From Actinomycetes bacterium (GTDB taxonomy: Bacteria; Actinomycetota; Actinomycetes; Actinomycetales; Demequinaceae), in NCBI GenBank assembly GCA_023442845.1, contig JAEZXC010000020.1, positions 1-16,644 of the forward strand: a stretch of 16,644 nucleotides of DNA, written 5' to 3'. How positions within the stretch are numbered: the first letter of the stretch is position 1; each line of letters begins with the position of its first letter. The translations under genes and the position numbers were made by a program. Below, piece after piece: positions 13,307-16,644 of the stretch. The notes under the pieces were generated by a model. It saw only the letters and a list, made by a program, of their open reading frames with translations, was not told the DNA's origin and ran no database searches.

Positions 13307-14479
13307 ATGGTCGCACCAGCGGAGGTCCGCCACGAAACGCTCCGAAAGCTTCGTGCCAGCACGGGCAAACTTGCCACCGCCGCACTGCGCGAACTCGACA
13401 CCCAGTACTCATGGTTTGGGGAGCTGCCCGCTCAGGAGCGTTCATGGGTGGGCACCGTTGCCCAAGCCGGCATCACGTCATTTGTCACGTGGTACGCGGC
13501 GCCAGCGACCGGCTACCGGGGTGCGATGGAGATGTTTGCGGCCGCCCCGCCGGAACTGACCCGGTCAATCTCGTTGCAGCACACGTTGTCGATCGTGCGG
13601 ACGGTCGTCAAGGTTGTCGAGGAGCACGCCGACGACCTCGCGGCAACCGGTGGCGAGGCACACCTTCGTGAAGCGATCCTGCGTTACTCGCGAGAGGTCG
13701 CCTTCAGTGCCGCTGAGATATACGCCCGTGCCGCTGAGTCCCGCGGCGCGTGGGACGCACGCCTTGAGGCCCTCGTCGTCGACGCCCTGGTGCGCGGCGA
13801 AGTCGACGACGATTTGCCGTCGCGTGCCGCCGCACTGGGATGGAAGCCGGGGCCGACGCTCGTCATGGTCGGCCGCACCAAGGGCCCGCTGGGGGAAACA
13901 GAGTCGGCCGAACTGCGGCGCTCCCTGCGCAAAGAGGCGCCGCGCGCCATGGTGGGGATTCACGGCGAAGATCTTGTTGTCATCGCGCGCACCGACGCGG
14001 ACATCAACGAACTCGTCGACGCCGTCCTCCCTCACTTTGGGCCAGGCCCGGTGGTGACGGGCCCGCCCGCCGTCACACTTCTTGAGGTGGCCCGCGCAAC
14101 GCGCGCCGCATTTGCGGGCGTCGTCGCTGCGCCTGCGTGGTCGCTCGCTCCCCGGCCTGTCATGGCCGACGATCTCTTGCCAGAGCGTGTGCTCGTGGGC
14201 GACACGCATGCACGCGACAAACTCATTGCGATCGCCTTCGACCCGATCGTCCGCGCTGGAGGTTCCCTACAAGAGACGGTCGCCACCTTCCTCGACTGTG
14301 GGCGCTCACTTGAACTTTCGGCACGCACGATGTTCGTCCACGCAAACACGGTGCGCTACCGCCTCAAGAAGGTGACTGAACTCACGGGTTGGGACGTGCT
14401 CGCCACCCGTGACGCACACGTACTTGAGATGGCGTTTGCCCTCGGGCGGCTGCGGGACGCCGGTCGCGCTTTTTTGTAG
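13307..14479 (+). CDS. mabR: PucR/CdaR-family regulator of fatty-acid synthesis (MabR/FasR-like)
   Basis: 390 residues from ATG 13307 (MVAPAEVRHETLRKL). The C terminus carries the PucR-type helix-turn-helix at about 325-385 (ETVATFLDCGRSLELSARTMFVHANTVRYRLKKV). The middle has the degenerate GGDEF-like domain of CdaR-type regulators (PTLVMVGRTKGPLG, MVGIHGEDLVVIAR). The N-terminal 150 residues are the helical domain shared with MabR. In M. tuberculosis MabR (Rv2242) lies between aceE and fabD and controls the fasII operon in response to long-chain acyl-CoA; in Streptomyces coelicolor FasR (SCO2386) sits upstream of fabD and controls it. Position and domains make this the ortholog. Effector and target here are inferred. 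Its stop codon lies inside an inverted repeat that may be its own operator on fabD. Confidence 0.88.
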   Translation: MVAPAEVRHETLRKLRASTGKLATAALRELDTQYSWFGELPAQERSWVGTVAQAGITSFVTWYAAPATGYRGAMEMFAAAPPELTRSISLQHTLSIVRTVVKVVEEHADDLAATGGEAHLREAILRYSREVAFSAAEIYARAAESRGAWDARLEALVVDALVRGEVDDDLPSRAAALGWKPGPTLVMVGRTKGPLGETESAELRRSLRKEAPRAMVGIHGEDLVVIARTDADINELVDAVLPHFGPGPVVTGPPAVTLLEVARATRAAFAGVVAAPAWSLAPRPVMADDLLPERVLVGDTHARDKLIAIAFDPIVRAGGSLQETVATFLDCGRSLELSARTMFVHANTVRYRLKKVTELTGWDVLATRDAHVLEMAFALGRLRDAGRAFL

Positions 14480-14490
14480 GTTCTCTACAA
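14474..14490. promoter_or_regulatory. inverted repeat overlapping the mabR stop, candidate fabD operator
   Basis: TTGTAG-GTTCT-CTACAA is a perfect 6-bp dyad with a 5-base spacer. Its left half contains the TAG stop of the regulator gene (14477-14479). It lies 67 bases before the preferred fabD start, where the fatty-acid regulator is expected to bind. It is preceded by a run of T. A role as a short terminator hairpin is possible but the stem is AT-rich and weak. Confidence 0.5.
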
Positions 14491-14556
14491 CGTACGGCAA
14501 GCAAGTCCGTGTCCCCTGGTGCCACGGATCGCCCCAACATGAGGCAGGCTGTACAC

Positions 14557-15465
14557 ATGCTTGCCGTTGTGAGCCCCGGACAGGGAGCCCAGGCACCAGG
14601 AATGCTCAAGTCGTGGATCGAGATCCCGGCTGCGCGTGAAGCGCTTGAGCAGTTCTCGGACGCCGCTGGAATTGACCTCATCGACTTTGGCACCACTGCC
14701 GACGCCGACACCATTCGCGACACCGCAATCGCCCAGCCCTTGCTGGTCGCGTCTGCGCTAGCCGCGTACGCGGCGCTCGAGGTGACGCCTGCGCTGGCCG
14801 CTGGCCACTCCGTCGGCGAATTCGGCGCCGCAGCGGTTGCGGGCGTGTTGTCCCCCGCCGATGCAGTCTCCCTTGTGCGCACGCGCGGCGTCGCGATGGC
14901 TGAGGCAGCCGCAGCAGCAGAGGAAACCTCGATGGCGGCCATCCTCGGTGGTGACGCAGACGAGGTGGCGGCGCTGCTCGCAGAGCTTGGCCTCACTCCT
15001 GCCAACATGAATGGCGGAGGACAGGTAGTAGCCGCTGGTTCAGCCGCCGCTATCGCACAACTCGTCGCGGCACCGCCCACCCGGGCCCGCGTCATTCAGC
15101 TTCAGGTTGCGGGAGCCTTCCACACTCATTACATGACGCCTGCCGTGCCCGTTCTGGCAGAAGCAGCCGAGAAAGTCGCGCGCCACGAGCCCACCCTCAC
15201 CCTGCTGTCAAACTTCGACGGTGCCCCGGTAGCGTCGGCCGATGCGGTGGTCGACAGCCTCGTCGCGCAGGTGGCGCGCCCCGTGCGTTGGGACCTGTGC
15301 ATGGAGACGATGCTGTCGCTCGGCGTCACTGGCATCATCGAACTTGCACCTGGCGGCGTCCTCACCGGACTCGCCAAGCGCGCGATGAAGGGTGTACCCG
15401 CGGTCGCCCTCACCTCACCCGATGACCTTGAGGCCGCGCGGGACCTCGCAAGGAGCGTCGCATGA
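14557..15465 (+). CDS. fabD: malonyl-CoA:ACP transacylase
   Basis: 302 residues from ATG 14557 (MLAVVSPGQGAQAPGML). This start is chosen because actinobacterial FabD proteins begin just like this; GTG 14509 and ATG 14539 are in frame upstream. Motifs: GQGAQ at 8-12, catalytic Ser85 in GHSVGEF, and catalytic His189 in GAFHTHYM. Length is normal. The enzyme moves malonyl from CoA to acyl carrier protein in the cytoplasm, supplying extender units for type II fatty-acid synthesis. The ribosome-binding site is poor (AGGCAGG about 8 bases upstream). First gene of the fabD-fabH-acpP operon; its stop overlaps the fabH start as ATGA. Regulation by the adjacent PucR-type protein is likely. Confidence 0.96.
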   Translation: MLAVVSPGQGAQAPGMLKSWIEIPAAREALEQFSDAAGIDLIDFGTTADADTIRDTAIAQPLLVASALAAYAALEVTPALAAGHSVGEFGAAAVAGVLSPADAVSLVRTRGVAMAEAAAAAEETSMAAILGGDADEVAALLAELGLTPANMNGGGQVVAAGSAAAIAQLVAAPPTRARVIQLQVAGAFHTHYMTPAVPVLAEAAEKVARHEPTLTLLSNFDGAPVASADAVVDSLVAQVARPVRWDLCMETMLSLGVTGIIELAPGGVLTGLAKRAMKGVPAVALTSPDDLEAARDLARSVA

Positions 15466-16463
15466 GCCCCACCATCCAGATTCAACGGGGCGCCGAGTAC
15501 TCCCGCATTCTTGGCCTCGGAGTGGCCCGGGGTGAGCGCTATGTGACGAATGACGAGGTTGCGGGGCCGATCGAGTCCTCGGACGAGTGGATTCGATCCC
15601 GTACGGGCATCGTGACGCGCGTTCGCGCAGTCGAGAGCACAACGGTGCTCGACCTCGCCGAGCGTGCGGCACGTGAGGCGATCTCCAAGGCGGGCCTCGA
15701 GCCGAGCGATATCGACGCCGTGTTGCTGTCGACCATCACCTACCCGCACCTCGCTGGCGCCGGTGCACCTGTCATTGCTGACCGACTTGGTCTCACGGTG
15801 CCTGCCCACGACATTCGTGCGGCGTGCGCGGGTTATTGCTACGGCATCGGCCAGGCCGACGCGATGGTCCGCTCGGGCGCGGCAACTCACGTGCTCGTCA
15901 TCGGCGCGGAGAAGCTCTCCGACTTTGTCGACCCCACCGATCGGTCGATTTCCTTCTTGCTCGGTGACGGCGCGGGGGCGGTTGTCGTGGGCCCCTCGGA
16001 CTTCCCTGGCATCGGCCCCACGGTGGCGGGATCAGACGGGTCCGGAGCACACCTCGTCGCCGAATCCAACACGTGGCTCGACATCAAGAACGACAGGTCA
16101 TTGCCGTTCCCGACGCTGCGCCAGGAAGGCCCGAGCGTGTTCAAGTGGGCGTCGTTCAAGATGGCACCCGTTGCGCGCGAAGCCATCGAGAAGGCGGGCC
16201 TCACCCCGGACGATATTGACGCGTTCATTCCCCACCAAGCGAATATCCGCATCATCGACCAAATGGTGAAGCAGATTGGACTGCCCGAGTCGGTCGTCGT
16301 CGCCAAGGACATCGCCGATTCCGGCAACACATCGGCGGCGTCGATTCCGCTCGCGACCGAACGGCTGTACCGTGACGGGGCTGTGAAGTCGGGAGACGTC
16401 GCGCTCCAAATCGGTTTTGGTGCTGGACTTGTCTATGCGGCACAAGTGATCGTTCTTCCGTAA
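15462..16463 (+). CDS. fabH: beta-ketoacyl-ACP synthase III
   Basis: 333 residues from ATG 15462, coupled to fabD by an ATGA overlap. The thiolase-fold catalytic triad is complete: Cys122 in IRAACAGYCYG, His258 in IPHQANIRIID, and Asn289 in DSGNTSAAS. DEWIRSRTGI near the N terminus is a further FabH signature. The enzyme joins acetyl-CoA or a branched acyl-CoA starter to malonyl-ACP, starting each fatty-acid chain; in this phylum branched starters are common, but specificity cannot be read here. It receives malonyl-ACP from FabD and uses the ACP encoded next. The gap to acpP is 86 bases. Confidence 0.97.
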   Translation: MSPTIQIQRGAEYSRILGLGVARGERYVTNDEVAGPIESSDEWIRSRTGIVTRVRAVESTTVLDLAERAAREAISKAGLEPSDIDAVLLSTITYPHLAGAGAPVIADRLGLTVPAHDIRAACAGYCYGIGQADAMVRSGAATHVLVIGAEKLSDFVDPTDRSISFLLGDGAGAVVVGPSDFPGIGPTVAGSDGSGAHLVAESNTWLDIKNDRSLPFPTLRQEGPSVFKWASFKMAPVAREAIEKAGLTPDDIDAFIPHQANIRIIDQMVKQIGLPESVVVAKDIADSGNTSAASIPLATERLYRDGAVKSGDVALQIGFGAGLVYAAQVIVLP

Positions 16464-16480
16464 AACACCACCGTCCGGCG

Positions 16481-16524
16481 CTACCCTCGGTAGTCGTCGA
16501 CATGAAGCGGGTGCCACCCGGCAC
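16481..16524 (+). promoter_or_regulatory. two small hairpins between fabH and acpP
   Basis: CTACC-CTC-GGTAG (16481-16493) and GTGCC-ACCC-GGCAC (16511-16524) are perfect 5-bp stems. TACCCT inside the first could serve as a -10 for extra acpP transcripts, which would suit the high demand for ACP. Processing or partial termination is an alternative. Confidence 0.3.
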
Positions 16525-16549
16525 TGCCCAACCCAAGGAGAGAAACCCG

Positions 16550-16644
16550 ATGGCCCTTTCTGAGCAGGACATCCTCGCTGGCCTTGCCGAGATCGTTGCC
16601 GACGAGACCGGCATTGACGCTGGCGACGTGCAGCTCGACAAGTC
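16550..16644 (+). CDS. acpP: acyl carrier protein, N-terminal part
   Basis: ATG 16550 has AAGGAG at 16535-16540, 9 bases upstream. The 31 complete codons visible give MALSEQDILAGLAEIVADE followed by TGIDAGDVQLDKS, the first helix and loop of a bacterial ACP. The window ends before the DSL serine that carries phosphopantetheine. Position after fabH and the conserved actinobacterial order fabD-fabH-acpP support the call; fabF would be expected next. The protein shuttles acyl chains through type II fatty-acid synthesis in the cytoplasm. Confidence 0.93.
   Translation, partial: MALSEQDILAGLAEIVADETGIDAGDVQLDK

Noticed and set aside
12561..13445. A 294-codon minus-strand frame across the aceE end and mabR start
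   Set aside because: It spans the aceE terminator hairpin and mabR promoter and overlaps two well-supported genes; composition is typical of a shadow frame.
1..16644. CRISPR arrays, rRNA genes or further tRNA genes
   Set aside because: Reading both strands showed no regularly spaced repeats and no tRNA or rRNA signature other than tRNA-Val and its degenerate look-alike at 3411-3452.

Overview
This window reads as chromosomal DNA from a high-GC actinobacterium, most probably Micrococcales-like (the order is an inference). The evidence is GC-rich codon use, many GTG starts, a leaderless-type promoter, the actinobacterial marker family DUF3052, a homodimeric AceE-type pyruvate dehydrogenase E1, and the fixed order aceE - PucR-type regulator - fabD - fabH - acpP. 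From memory, both ends of the window match the Mycobacterium tuberculosis neighbourhood Rv2228c-Rv2230c (phosphatase, zinc ribbon, Nif3-like) and Rv2238c-Rv2243 (ahpE, DUF3052, aceE, mabR, fabD).

Layout. (1) 1-3279: the 3' end of a YaaA-family gene converges on a tightly packed minus-strand operon. In transcription order the operon is Nif3-like protein, coiled-coil/zinc-ribbon protein, histidine phosphatase and small membrane protein. (2) 3486-9008: a block that interrupts the conserved order. It holds an unrecognised 120-residue protein, a phage-type C5-cytosine methyltransferase that appears to carry a second overlapping gene, and a three-gene sugar-type module. The module is a LacA/Maa-type O-acetyltransferase, a ROK repressor and an Fsr-like MFS transporter. 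(3) 9083-9156: tRNA-Val(TAC) on the minus strand, with its 3' end facing that block. (4) 9197-10077: an AhpE-like peroxiredoxin coupled to a DUF3052 protein, transcribed away from aceE. (5) 10335-16644: aceE with a strong terminator, then the MabR/FasR-like regulator, then fabD-fabH-acpP, with acpP cut by the window end.

How the parts work together. Region 5 makes acetyl-CoA (AceE is the E1 of pyruvate dehydrogenase) and feeds it into type II fatty-acid synthesis (FabD, FabH, ACP), with a dedicated PucR-type regulator between the two. A perfect inverted repeat overlapping the regulator's stop codon is a candidate operator for fabD. In region 2 a 19-bp motif occurs once ahead of the acetyltransferase and once ahead of the transporter. 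In both places it covers the same -10 element, TATATG, so the ROK protein between them probably represses both.

The strongest oddities are four. A 166-codon frame with its own ideal ribosome-binding site lies inside the methyltransferase gene. The ROK module has the shared operator described above. A degenerate copy of the tRNA-Val 3' half lies at the far edge of the inserted block (about 3411-3452), in the orientation expected of an old integration repeat. The mabR and aceE upstream regions are dense in dyad symmetries. No integrase, transposase or CRISPR array is visible.
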